Positions 34,347 to 45,570 of a stretch of 64,000 nt of DNA are shown here, piece by piece. Below the pieces are notes generated by a model. It had not been told where the DNA came from, did not search any database, and worked only from the letters and a program-made list of their open reading frames with translations. The DNA is from Blasia pusilla (lineage: Eukaryota > Marchantiophyta > Marchantiopsida > Blasiales). The position numbers and the translations under genes are program-made. Location of the stretch: the NCBI GenBank assembly GCA_050084515.1, contig CM114274.1, positions 21,328,001-21,392,000 on the forward strand, given 5' to 3'. Each line of letters starts with the position of its first letter. Positions within the stretch are counted from its first letter, which is position 1.

Positions 34347-35540
34347 ATGACGAGGAAAAATCTCAAGCAAGCAAGGATGCGAGCTTCACTCCCAAGTCCA
34401 GGACTCCTGCATCACCATCTCCAGGGCCTCGTTCGGCCAATGAGATAAGGCAGCAAGAGATCAAGGAGCGCAAAAGGGAAGCGGAGATGCACATACAAGA
34501 GCTTCTTGCAAAACGTGTTAAGGAGGCGCTTGAAAAACAGAACGCAGAGGCTGAGGCGTCGTAGGCCTTGAAGAAAAGGATCGCCGAGGAGAAGCGTGAA
34601 AAGAAGCATCAGGACGCGTCGATGAGGAGAGAAAAATTGGAAAAAGCTCGAAGGGAAAAAGCAATTTCCATTGAAGAAAGCCCGACCCGTCCAACCGAAA
34701 GTGTTAAGATGCAATAAATTTCCCCAATGAAGTCCGAGGATACAATCAATATAAAATTGGCTAAGGAAACGGCCAAAGTTCAAGTGACGAATGATGAGGT
34801 CATGAGGACCGCCAGTGTGGAGATGGTGGACATCTTTGAAGAAGCAGGAGAGCGGTCTTCCTCGTCTCTTAGCTCGGCGAAAGAAATAGACCTATATCGG
34901 ATCGACGAGTTTCCAATGGACTTGCCAACTGCTGTCCCAGAGCAATTGGAGGGCCAAGACACCGACCCAATCTTCAAGTGGGTAAGATACAATCTTTGTT
35001 CTTTGAGTTATGTGAAGGCCCATGTTGCAATTCATCGGCAATTTTGTGTAGTTTATTGACCTTGTCCCCGTTGTGACAGGTGGTAAAGCAGATGGCACTG
35101 ATGGAGGGCTAGAACGCCCGGAGAATTCCACTTTTCCGATTGCGGACAATGGAGTATGTCCATGAAATTCAGTCTGATGAGGATATTGCGAAGCTAAAAC
35201 AATCGGCAGCCATAGCATCCTACGTCGACAGCTTCCCTCCGTTCTATATTCAACCTTACGATGAAGATGGAACCCAAGCGCTCGTGATGGAGGAGGACTT
35301 GGAAGTGCTTGACACATTGTGGAGGATGAGAGATCAGGAATTGAGAAGAGCGATTGAGGGGACGGAATTCAGATGGATGCGGAACCTCTATTTCTTCATC
35401 TACGATGGAAACCACAGGTTCATGGCGTGGACCTAGTTTGCAGAGGAGCGCCAAAACTCATTGGAGGCGCATTTCTGCGTGAAGGCAATTGTGCTACATC
35501 CATACCCTCATCATGAAATGGCCATGCATACCATGAAAAC
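34347..35540 (+). pseudogene. P2: ParB-like part of the P gene
   Basis: Exon 1 is 34347-34981 (donor GTAAGA), exon 2 is 35080-35540 (donor GTAAGT). Exon 1 encodes the charged coiled coil and an acidic stretch. Exon 2 encodes the ParB-like domain, with YVHEIQSDEDIAKLKQSA and FFIYDGNHRFMAWT. A frameshift follows the MTRK start, TAG replaces a codon in exon 1 and near the start of exon 2, and another TAG follows FMAWT. The methyltransferase half is absent because the unit is cut at 36470. Confidence 0.75.
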
Positions 35541-36469
35541 GTAAGTTTCCTCTTTCTTTATTTTGATTGCTGCAAACCGTCGGACTCCGACGAGTTGTTT
35601 AACTAGTGGTAATAAAACATCGGATGCCTTAAAGCAACTCGTCAAAGTCCGACGAGTTGCTTGACTGGCCGCTATTTTTAGGATGTTTTTGGCTGAAAGC
35701 AATTTGTCGGAGTCTGACGAGTTGCTTGACTGGTCGTTGTTTTTAGGATGTTTTTGGCCAAAAGCAACCCATCGGAGTTCGACGAGTTGCTTGACTGGCC
35801 GCTACTTTTAGGATGTTTTTGGCCAAAAGCAACTTGTCGGAGTCTGACGAGTTGCTTGACTGGCCATTGTTTTTAGGATGTTTTTTACCAAAAGCAACCT
35901 GTCGAAGTTCGACGAGTTGCTTGACTGGCCACTATTTTTAGGATGTTTTTGGCCGAAAGCAACTCGTTGGAGTCCAACGAGTTGCTTGATTGGCCACTGT
36001 TTTTAGGATGTTTTTGGCCGAAAGCAACTCATCAAACTCCGACGGGTTGCAATTGCCGGTACGAGTAGGTGATCGGAGTCAGGGAGCTTGATTTTTGGAG
36101 TCAAATTGCAGCTTAACTTGAAATTGCGCAATCTGTCGGACTCCGACGGGTTGTAACCAAGCAATCACAAATCTGAATGCAATCCGTCGGACTCTGATGG
36201 GTTGCAATATTTAGCTCCTAGCGACCATTCCGACCATGAGGTGTGGCGACTTGTCGGAGTATGAGCGTTGTAACATGGCAATCAAAAATCTGAACGCAAT
36301 CCGTCCGACTCCGATGAGTTGCAATATTTGACTTGTAGCGACCATTCCGACCATTAGGTGTGGCAACCTGTCGGAGTCCGACGGGTTGTAACCAAGCAAT
36401 CATAAATCTGAATGCAATCCGTCGGACTCAGATGGGTTGCAATATTTAGCTTGTAGCGACCATTCCGAC
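35541..36469. repeat. P2 intron 2 with a 65-bp-period palindrome array
   Basis: Seven dyads start at 35634, 35699, 35764, 35829, 35894, 35959 and 36024, exactly 65 bp apart. They are separated by a conserved spacer (TTGACTGGCC...TTTTTAGGATG...TTTTTGGCC). More dyads follow to 36450 with a longer period. The dyad at 35959-35985 is perfect but carries two matched arm changes. The 3' end of the intron is lost at the terminus at 36470. Confidence 0.9.
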
Positions 36470-36899
36470 GAGGTGCGGTAAGAGGAGAGGAAGAGAGGAG
36501 AGAGGAGAGAGGAGAGAGGAGAGAGGAAACTACCTTCAACCGAAATAGATAATTTTGTTTGAAGAGAGTTTCCGTTGGGTTGAAGATAGGAAAAATTTTG
36601 TGTGAATTTTTTGGCACTTTTTTGCTCAGTTATTAAGCAGTCCCACAATTTTTTTTTCTCTTCCATATTTTGGCAACCCATCTGAGTCCGACCGGTTGCA
36701 AATTGCGCAAAATATACAAAACTGAAAAATCAGTGGAATCATAAGTGTGGAACCAATCACTTTTTCCATCCAAGGTCTAGAAACAATCTACCATTTTCCC
36801 TGGGCTGAATAGAGTTCAAGCTCATAGTGAAGGTTCTTGAAAAATGAAAGTACAATCTAAAACCTCATTTTGCATCCTCAAAGTGGTTTGTTTAAAATA
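36470..36899 (-). mobile_element. M-side terminal fragment of another unit
   Basis: It starts with the conserved terminus GAGGTGCGGTAAGAGG, inserted in the P2 intron. It includes the purine tract and 3' tail up to the transposase stop, then joins internal P sequence at about 36899 (GTTTAAAATA to GTGGCGACTTTTCCC). This is a rearranged junction, not a normal end. Confidence 0.75.
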
Positions 36900-37081
36900 G
36901 TGGCGACTTTTCCCTTCCTCCAAGAACTGGGGTACCGTCTTGTATGTAAATTCCCGAGGGGGAATTGTACAAACTATCTAAGCAGTACCCATCTGAGCAT
37001 GGATCCACAGGATCCTGGATCTTGAAACACCAGGAAGTTGTGCTCGGGCCGAACGAAGCACTAAACGTAGGAGTGGTCCAT

Positions 37082-37528
37082 CTGTAAAGAAGCACGTTGG
37101 AAAGAATGTCAGCAACTTGGCATAATGTGCAACGTCACCAAAGAACTCCGCTTGACCCTAGAGAACTTTTTTCAAATACTAACATTGGAGCAACCTGTTG
37201 GAGTCCGACGGGTTATTTTTGTCCATGACCAACCCGTCAGAAGGCGACGGGATGCTGGCTTAGAGCATCCCATGCTTGGCTGAGAGCAACCCGTTGCTTT
37301 TCGACGGGTTGCAGCTTTCCAAAAACACAGCAACTGCAACCCGTCGGGTTGCAGGTACACCGGCATTTTCCCTGTATTTTTGGGAAAGATGCAACCCGTC
37401 GAAAAGCGACGGGTTGCTCTCAGCCAAGCATCGGCTGCTCTAAGCCAGCAACCTGTCGCCTTCCGACGGGTTGCTCACGGACAAAAACAACGGAGATATA
37501 CTATTTGGAGACAGGAATAGAGCCTTAC
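37082..37528. repeat. palindromes in P3 intron 3
   Basis: 447-bp intron homologous to 20009-20459, with five or six dyads between about 37190 and 37470. One internal copy has lost its left arm (37340-37352). Confidence 0.82.
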
Positions 37529-37799
37529 CCGAATCTGACTCGTCGCGGATCGGAGTGGGTACTCGTACTTGATGATCCACGATTGCGCCGTCCTCCACTT
37601 CAGCAACCTCTTGACGCACTGGAGGTTGAAAAGCTCGTCCTCGCTCCCTCCAGTCAAAACTAAGAAGCAGCCCCTGTCACTCAGATAAGCGTCTGCAAAG
37701 GAGAACAATAGCGCGATCTGGTCATAAGAGAGGGGAACATTCCAGTCAGGTACCCCGTCCGACGGATTCTCGTCCCACAATTGCAACCCCGAGGGCAAA

Positions 37800-39063
37800 T
37801 GTAATGTACAAGTGTTTCTAATTTACAGTTGTTTGTAGAGTTCGATCCCCAAGAGGATCATTGTTGGATGAAAAGAGAGGGTAAAGTGATTATTATGTTG
37901 TAAAAGTAGTGTGGTTGATTATGTAATTCAAATGCAGTATTCCAGTAACATCTTCCGATCATTCTCAGTACCAATGTTTTCTTCTTCAATTCTCTCTAGT
38001 GGAATTTAAATCACGCTCAAGCAAATTGTTCTCTCGACATCTAGGAACCTCACAGAAATCTCAACAAGTAGGTTGGCTTCTCCTACTTTCAGAACTCAAT
38101 CCGTCTTGGCAGGCTACTCTCTTTCGAACAGATTTCATACAACTCCATGTTGATTATTCCATTGATGAGAAAGGTTTGTCTGATTTCACTCTTCAAGTTG
38201 CAGACCTAAAAAGACTCTCCAAACGTAAGCATCGCACATCAGAATGAATGAATGAGTGGTTCATTATTCCATCAAGAATGGGAAGACTTCAAAGTGTATA
38301 CAAGCTCGAGAGGATACTACTCTCTTGCTCGGACCATTCTTACAGCATAAGGACTTCATGAGCGAATGATGATTGTAGCTTTTGTCCTGCTTCTTAAATA
38401 TTCTCGGGAGTAGGAGCGTTTCCAAGATCCGAAGCGTTCTTGATGAAGTTGATGTCTCTTCAATATTTGTAACTACCTAGATCTATGGTGTGCTTTCCTT
38501 TTCCTATGATCCCTAGGAATCCGGAGAACAAAATTGTCCTAACTGCCTATCTAATACAAATGGTTGCGCCTCTTCTTGGGCTAACTGTTTTAACTATGTG
38601 CCGGTTTGAATCACAATCATACTGAGCTTCGCTGCGCTGGATTTCTTGAGGACGAAGCTCTTCATTCTTCGTTCTCTTTTCAGGTGCTTGGTGCTTCACT
38701 CTTCGTGCTTCGCTCTTCATGCTTCGCTCTTCGTGCTTTGCATAAGAGCAAAGTACTCACTTCTCTTCTTTTGTAGGCTTCGTTATGCTTCGTTATAGAG
38801 CAAAGTACTTCGTGTACAGAGCTTTGTTGAGCTTTGTTAAGCTTCGCGTTGGTCCTTTAGACTTCGTTACTGCATTTGCTTCTCCTCTAAGGCAAATCCT
38901 TGATCTTCCATCTCTCTGCCTTGTCCTAGGAGCTTCGTGATTCACTTTAATCTTACTCTTTCTTCTCCATAATAGTATATAATAATCAAAACCATAATGT
39001 ACAAGAGTCTTTGTTAAATAAAAAGATAAATTTCTTCCGAAGTACAAAATTGTGGGTATCACA
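37800..39063 (-). mobile_element. solo LTR, family B, TSD GCAAA
   Basis: Plus strand runs TGTAATGTAC to GGGTATCACA, 1,264 bp, flanked by GCAAA (37795-37799 and 39064-39068). It is similar to the LTR at 62103-63264, whose polypurine tract shows that the family reads on the minus strand. It contains a run of related GCTTCGCTCTTCGTGC-type repeats at about 38625-38870. Confidence 0.88.
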
Positions 39064-40561
39064 GCAAATCAGCGATCAATAGATCCACCGCCACCTCTTC
39101 TACCACTCCATTCACCGTCCAGGGAGCGTGCCCGTTTTGTTGAAGCTTCCGCCCAGTGTTGTCAATTTATCAATGGCGGGTGTCGACGCTTGAGAGCTGA
39201 AACTTTTCAGCTCATCCAATAAATTCGTGAATTGAAGGAGGACGCTTGTTCGGGTCGTTGTTTCTCTATGTCTTCCCAAGGATGATGGACTGTATTCTCC
39301 TTGGGACAACCCTGGCACCTCTCGCTTCCGCTTCTCCCGAGTCTGCGGACGGCTTGTCGGGGTCTCTGTGACCTCAGACTCTTGTGGGGTTTTTTTCGCG
39401 GAGGACCTCGTCTGACCCTCTCTCCCCGCTCGCCCAGAAGATTCCGCCTCTTGCCTTGAATCTTCACCCTCTCTTTGGGAAGACTCAGCCTCAGAATTCT
39501 TCCCTCCCCTCGCCTTACCTTTGAGACCCATTGTGGATTTGTCTTTGGCTGTGCGGACCTTGGAAGCCAACTCAGCTCTCTCGAGGGCTTGCTCTTCCAC
39601 ATCTCCTCTGAAGAAGTCTTCAGGCTGCACAAAATTGGGGATGTCGTCTCGTCTTGAGGCCACTGCATCATGAAGCATGCGTAAATCTTTCTCGGTGATG
39701 TCTTTAGGGTCGTTGAAGTCCAGCCAAATCAGGCAATTCTCCACCTCCCAATCGGACATGTGCTGAGCCATCTCCGTATCGTACATGGAGAATGTCTCTC
39801 CATTAGGCGGAAAAGCCCACAATTTCAAGGCTGCCGGTATTTTTCCCCAGGTACCTGCATTCTTACAATGGACGAGGTGCCTGAAGACCATCCGTTGGGC
39901 AGCTCTTAGTCTAAGCTGAATCGGCCGCCTGATCCTGAAGATCTCGCTTCTTCTTTGCTTGATCCCATTTGTTCTCCTTGATTTCTTCGTCAAGGTCTGC
40001 CTGAGGGAGGACGCAAACCTTGATCATCGTCTTGAATCCTGGGTTTTTGATGGGCTTGTCCCGGATGTCATCGAGCCAAACCTCAAAATCTACAGCACTT
40101 TCCAGGTTTGCTTCATCCGGAATGGGCTCTTATCTTTTGAGCTCCGCTTGGAGACCGTCCAGCATGGACTTCCCGATAATCCGCAACGCGTCCCAGAAGG
40201 ACCATTCGCGGAGCCAGTGGGAGATCACTGCATCAGACACACCCGGAGGATGGTGTGCCGCCCTCTTATGGGCCTCTGTGCCCTCGAGACTGATTTTCAT
40301 CAGTCGGATGCTCCTAAACTTGCTCATTCCGGACAACGCAAATCGATGCACACGATCCAGGGACACTTTCTACCCAATCCGACCTTGCGGATCTTCATCC
40401 CTTTTCCGCTGGCGCTTGATAATCGCCTTTAGCTCCTTGTAAAACTCCGGACCAAGTTTGGGGTTGAGAATGCTGATGTAGCACTGCATCTTGCTTGCCG
40501 TGTATTTCGTGGCTGCAGATACTGCAGCTTGGATGAATTTCGCACGCTCAGACCCAGATAC

Positions 40562-40597
40562 TTGCTGGTCGAAGATACCTGTATCTTCGACCAGCAA
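40562..40597. repeat. novel 17-bp perfect inverted repeat (template-switch scar)
   Basis: TTGCTGGTCGAAGATAC, two bases, then its exact reverse complement. Homologous copies at 22200-22265 and 45897-45962 have unrelated sequence in place of the left arm. The left arm is thus a local inverted copy of the right. Confidence 0.85.
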
Positions 40598-40655
40598 AGG
40601 ATTTTTACGGCTGCATCTTGGGAAATACACTTATTTGCCCAAGTCTTCTTTTTTA

Positions 40656-43600
40656 TAGTATATGTGCTTACAAGGGAAATACCTTTTGCCACTTGTCTCT
40701 CTTTGGACAAAGTCATCACATGAACACGTGGGAAAGCAACAGATGTGCACCACATACACCTCTGTGACACTTGAATTTACAGTGTTGTTCCTGACCCAAT
40801 ACATCCTTCCTATTCCATTGCCACTCATGACATCTTTGGTGGCGATGATCTCCATTTTTGCCTCCCGAGCTCATGCAATTCGCTTTGCTCTCTCCACCGT
40901 TGGCCTACACATTCTCTTTCTCTTCACCCCATTTCTAGACTCAAACAGAAATAGTGGATTGAGATCATCCACCTTCTCCGGGTACATGTTGACATCAATC
41001 CTGGGTTGTATACCAAATGCGAAGGTCTCTATAATGCAAACATGCTCCGAACTTCCTCCGTCTACAAATATGAAACCAGCACTTGTAAGATTTTCCACTT
41101 GGTCTTGAGTGCAGTTCGTACCTACGGCGATGGGCCAAATTTTGGGGGTATTCCCCGGAGCTCCAATGGCAGCCGGATAAGACTTCCGGAAAGTGCAAGA
41201 GTCATTTGGGCAGAATAAGTACTTCAATTGATCCCCGATCCTCGTGAAACGATCAAAGGTTTTGAGTCCCCAAAACCCAGGCAGTGGTCGTCCAGTCCTT
41301 GTACAATTCTTATTTAGGAAAGTGCCGCATGCTCTCCTAATGCCATCACATCTTGCAGGTGGGTCCACGTCCTGGGTTACTCCCGAGATATATGCCACCG
41401 TTTTAGGTTGCAATCCACCTCCATTATCGGAATCCCATATTGTTGAACCACTCCAGTGACAGGATGTTGCGAACTTCTAGCAACGGAGGGCTTTTGAAAT
41501 AACAAATTCACTGATTTTGGAGAAGGGTCTCCATCACGGATTTGGGACGGGTCCGGGGTCCCCGAATACCTGGGCAGCGTAATTTCCTCATCCAAATCAA
41601 TCACCGGATTCGTTCCTCGATGTTGCCTCTTCACCTGCCTGAAGTTAAGATACTTATCTGGTCTCCACGAGTCTCGCTCGGACTGCTCTTCCACCATCTG
41701 TATGGGATGTCTTGAAACTTGCCCATAAATATCCCCACCAATGTGTACGTCTTGCTCGAGGGGAGTTCCAGCTACGCATCGGTTGAAGGCTTCCACATAG
41801 AGTTTTTCATCAGCACATCTCACAGCCGCCCTAACATAGAGCTCGTAGATCGAAGGCCCCCTTCCTTTTGTTATGCCTTTTGTGAGGAAGATATGGGATG
41901 CTGCAGACTGTAGTATTGCTCTTGCCTGGTCTTGTTGGCATGCCTCCACAAGTGAAATTCGTTGGCATGCTTGTGATGACCTCTAGGAGGAATGAACACT
42001 TTCTGGTCCACTTGTGTTGGGGCAGAAGGCATTTTCATGAATGTTCAATCCCTGCAACGACGACAATGTTAGAAGGGAAGGAAAATAACTCAGGAGTCAA
42101 AAAAATAAGCTACCTCTTGGAACCAGACGGGTTGCAAGGCCGAGGCATCCCATGAACGACTCTGCGACCCGTCGGGTCTCGACGTGTTGCAACCCTAAAC
42201 CCACCTAGTGCAACCTGTCGGAACCAGACGGGTTGCAAGGCCGAGAAATCCCATGAACAACTTTGCGACCCGTTGGGTCCCAACGTGTTGCAACCCTAAA
42301 CCCACCTACTGCAACCCGTCGTAACCAGATGGGTTGCAAGGCCGAGAAATCCCATGAACGACTCTGCGACCCGTCGGGTCCCGACTTGTTGCAACCCTAA
42401 ACCCACCTACTGCAACACGTCGGATTTAGACGGGTTGCAAGAACCTGTGGCCACTCTGGAAGATCCAAGGGCAAGTCATCCAAAACCCATCTGGGTCAAA
42501 CTATTTGCAGGCCTTGTATACATGCGACTTGCATACTTGCATACGGGTTGCACCAAAATTCTGGATGCAACCCATCGGTTTCCAACGGGTTGCACACTCG
42601 GGCAACCCGTTGCATCCGACGGCTTGCTTGGTTTCTTTGGTTTGAAATCCCTATAGTTCCCACGCTTCTCAACTTGAGCTGCAACTTTACAAGAAAAAAT
42701 AATGAACTCACCTACCGCATGAAGTTTCCCCATTGTCTCATACGTACAGTCCACCAACTCAACCAAGAGCACAACTCTTTGTACTTCCCCTCAATCGTAT
42801 GCTTCCTCCACCACCCATGAATTTCTTCTTGGCATTCCATGGCCTGTTTCAAGGTTTTGCTGTCCTTGCAGCGTTGGAGTAGAGTGACATGCTGTGTCCT
42901 CTTATTCTCCTTGATGCAAGATTTGGTGTTCGGGTCACTGAGGCGATTTGCCAATGGAAAGCATCCGACCTTTCCCTCTCCGGTTGAACCTCTCCACCCC
43001 ATAACACTTCCCGGATAGCAATCCACCCAGGTTGTGCATTGTCCGCCATGAACCCATAAATTTCCGGAGGTGGCCTTTTGTTTTCCTTCACCACCTCCAA
43101 TAAGAGTAACTACCACATCTTCAAACTGCCAACGTCTTCTGCCTTTACTTCACAGAAAAATATAGTTTTGAGTCCCTTCTCCACATGGTCATAAACGGGA
43201 GCACCCATAGTCAACCATCCATTCAGCACTTTGTAGCAAATATCAAAGCTTACCCAACTGTCGTAAAGATCTTCCCCTTCCCTCATTCAATCTATAAGAT
43301 CGAGGCCACTCAACGGACCTGTGGTTGACATTTTGAAGACATAGGCCCTGGATCCTCGCCTCCTTGGCCCATGAGCTGCCATCTCTGAATGAATGGAAAT
43401 ATAGAGTTGGCATTGATGTTGGCGATGGCATCCATTTCGGCCGTCTTTCCATCCAGAACCCGTATTTTACGCAGCAAATTCCGGAAGCATTCAGGATCAG
43501 CGAGAAATGCGAGATTTTCCCAGAGTTGTTTCTCCTCAGCCGCCGTGATCTCGCCCTGTCTAGGGATTCCAAGAAATTGTTCAAAAATTTGTTATGTTGT

Positions 43601-44508
43601 TGGGAGCTTGATCACTCCGGGCTTTGAACCCGGAGAGTTTTTGTAGACCTCGGCAACTTTCTTCGCCACATCCTCCTTGATGTGTCTCTGAATTGCATCG
43701 ATCACAGGATGAGTGTGGGAGCCAACATGAACTGTGAGCCTTGTGTACTCCGACATGGAGCCCAAGTCGTGGACAATGAAAAATATGTATGCAGGACACG
43801 CTCCAACGCAGAAGGGCGATGCCTGACAATGAGGACATCGATGGCCTCCCGGCGGTATGGTGGCACCAACCTCGTTTGGAGTTTCTGCATTCTTGGGGGG
43901 GAATTGCGATGTATTGACTCGCCCGTTGCGCTCTAGATACGGGCATGCTAGACTTCTACACTCCAAGGCTCCAACGCATTGGCGGCGGGAAACAATCCAA
44001 GGACCATATGTAATTGAAGCACTAGTCCGTTGAAGCGTGCACCATCGATGACAATTAGACTTTCTGTCATACCCTTCAGGCGTCCTCCATCTTTCTTTTG
44101 AGCAGGAGCAGCAAGTGGAGGCAACTCAAAACTGCAATTACCATTGTACGTGAGCTAGGAGTTGCAAACATAGAGCTCATTGCACTAGGAAATTCTCGAC
44201 CGTCTACTTGGGAAACTGAGGAATTTAGGGGCAAGCCGTAAACTCTATATTGACCATTTGCTAGAGGTAAGAGATTCCATACTTTACAGCCTGAAATCAC
44301 TAGCTGGACTCTCTCACCTATAATGTCCTCCGTACCGTCCACCCTAACATCTTTGGATACAAAGGGTTCCAATTTGGAGAAGAAATCGAACAGAGAGAAA
44401 ATTTTCATCCACTACTATGAAAGACTCATGAGCTTGCGGTCGAACGATTTCTGATTGAGGAAGGGCGGCTAGATGACTACCACAAGTGAGCTTCACATAA
44501 TTATGCAT
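40656..44508 (-). pseudogene. MULE transposase gene M6, C-terminus lost
   Basis: It starts MHNYVKLTCGSHLAALPQ at 44508. Exon 1 ends at 42712, exon 2 starts at 42051, and the splice sites GTGAGT and CAG are intact. The SWIM finger is present (CSCDDF, CKH), but the end fuses to P3 at about 40655. An internal deletion near 44150 removes about 60-70 codons, including the counterpart of HILVDELPP. Several frames are used. The motif FMADNAQPGWIAIREVLW is readable. Confidence 0.82.
42052..42711. repeat. M6 intron with expanded palindrome array
   Basis: 660-bp intron, longer than in M5 (405 bp) or M7 (393 bp) because of a tandem repeat with a 101-bp period (GCGACCC starts at 42164, 42265 and 42366), each unit with two dyads. 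The unit at 42265 has the matched variant CGTTGGGTCCCAACG. Confidence 0.85.
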
Positions 44509-45570
44509 TCCCAGAAGATTCCAACGGGAGGAGACTGAGAATGAGAATGAGAATGTTTAATTTATAGTGAATAGGAACTCAGATTCTCCTGACAGAATTC
44601 GACTGACAAGATGAAGTTTGGGAGGAGAAATTGTCTAACATAATGGATTCAATTCTATTGCAACCTGTCAAAGTCAGGTGGGTTAGAGAATTTGGGAATC
44701 ATAGACATGAGTTGCGAAGCACACTTCATTTTGTTGGAACCGGTTGGAGTCCGTTGGGTTGGTACCCCCTTCTTGCCGACCGAAGATCTTTTGAGGCAAT
44801 TTTGCTAGCGTCAAACACAAGATATCGCTTGCTTATGCTAGGGCAACCAATCGTCAGGGACTTTTGCGAGATTGTCCAACTCAGGGTACATCTTGTGTCC
44901 CGTCGGATTGCAATGGGTTTTCTCGGAACAATACGTTGTTGCATTGTTTCCCGAGGGATAGGAAAGCGTGCAACCTCTCGATAATCGACGGGTTGCCCTG
45001 GAACCTTGCCTATTAACCCAAGATAAGCAAAGCGTGCAACCCGTCGGCTTCGGACGGGTTGCACGCTTCTGCCTCACCTTGTATCGCAAACATGAACAAA
45101 GCTGGCAAGTCGTGGCTCTCTGACGAGTTGCGCGGGTACCGCGCCTTCTTGCCCAAAGACGGCGGATGCGCGCAACCTGTCGGCCTCAGGTGGGTTGCGC
45201 AAGGGTCTCTCCTTGTTTCGCTTACATGAAGGAAGCGTGCAACCTGTCAGCCTCCGACGAGTTGCGCGGGAAGCCCGCGTTGTTATCCCAAGGCTGAACC
45301 TGTCTCACGGTGTAACACTTACATTAAGGTAGCGTGCAAACCATCTGTTTCCGACGAGTTCCGCGGGTGCCGCACCTTCTTGCCCAAAGACGGCGAGGCG
45401 TGCAACCCGTCGCCCTCAGACGGGTTGTGCAAGGGTCTCTCCTTGTTTCGCTTACATGAAGGAAGCGTGCAACCTGTCAGCCTCCGACGAGTTGCGCGGG
45501 AAGCCCGCGTTGTTATCCCTTGACAAGGGAAGCGTACAACCCAATGGTCTCCGACGGGTTGCCAATAATC
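44509..45570. promoter_or_regulatory. upstream region of M6, palindrome-rich, joined to P4
   Basis: It begins as a normal M promoter region, with a TTTATAG box near 44565, and contains about ten dyads. It then joins the interior of P4 at about 45571 rather than a P start. The P promoter side has been deleted. Confidence 0.65.
45199..45519. repeat. recent 230-bp tandem duplication
   Basis: The 91 bp at 45199-45289 and 45429-45519 are identical, covering a dyad and both its spacers. This shows recent local duplication within the palindrome cluster. Confidence 0.88.

Larger units (their letters stand above)
15257..36469. mobile_element. P-M MULE unit E2, split by nested unit E1
   Basis: It runs from its M-side terminus at 15257 through the M3/M5 gene (minus strand), the shared promoter region, and the P2 gene (plus strand), and ends where another terminus begins at 36470. 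E1 (16327-29875) lies inside it. Its own P-side end is lost. It lies inside M2, so at least three generations of insertion are stacked here. Confidence 0.75.
36900..40655 (-). pseudogene. P3: P-gene fragment with methyltransferase-like motifs
   Basis: Exon 3 (40655-37529, interrupted by a solo LTR) and part of exon 4 (37081-36900) remain, with a good donor GTAAGG and acceptor TTTACAG. Exon 4 starts WTTPTFSASFGPSTTSW and reads on to YIQDGTPVLGGREKSP, the lead-in to motif I. The motif itself is deleted. Exon 3 has NVPLSYDQIALLFSFADAY and SDRGCFLVL. The LTR cuts exactly between IAD and LPSG, the motif IV position. The right end fuses at about 40655 to the SWIM region of M6. Exons 1 and 2 are absent. 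Confidence 0.7.

Noticed and set aside
35570-36060. CRISPR array (regular palindromic repeats with fixed spacing)
   Set aside because: The spacers are nearly identical to each other, the repeats vary, the genome is eukaryotic and the array lies in an intron. There are no cas genes.
37800-39063. Host gene in the middle of P3
   Set aside because: TG...CA ends, a GCAAA target duplication and similarity to the LTR at 62103 show a solo LTR.
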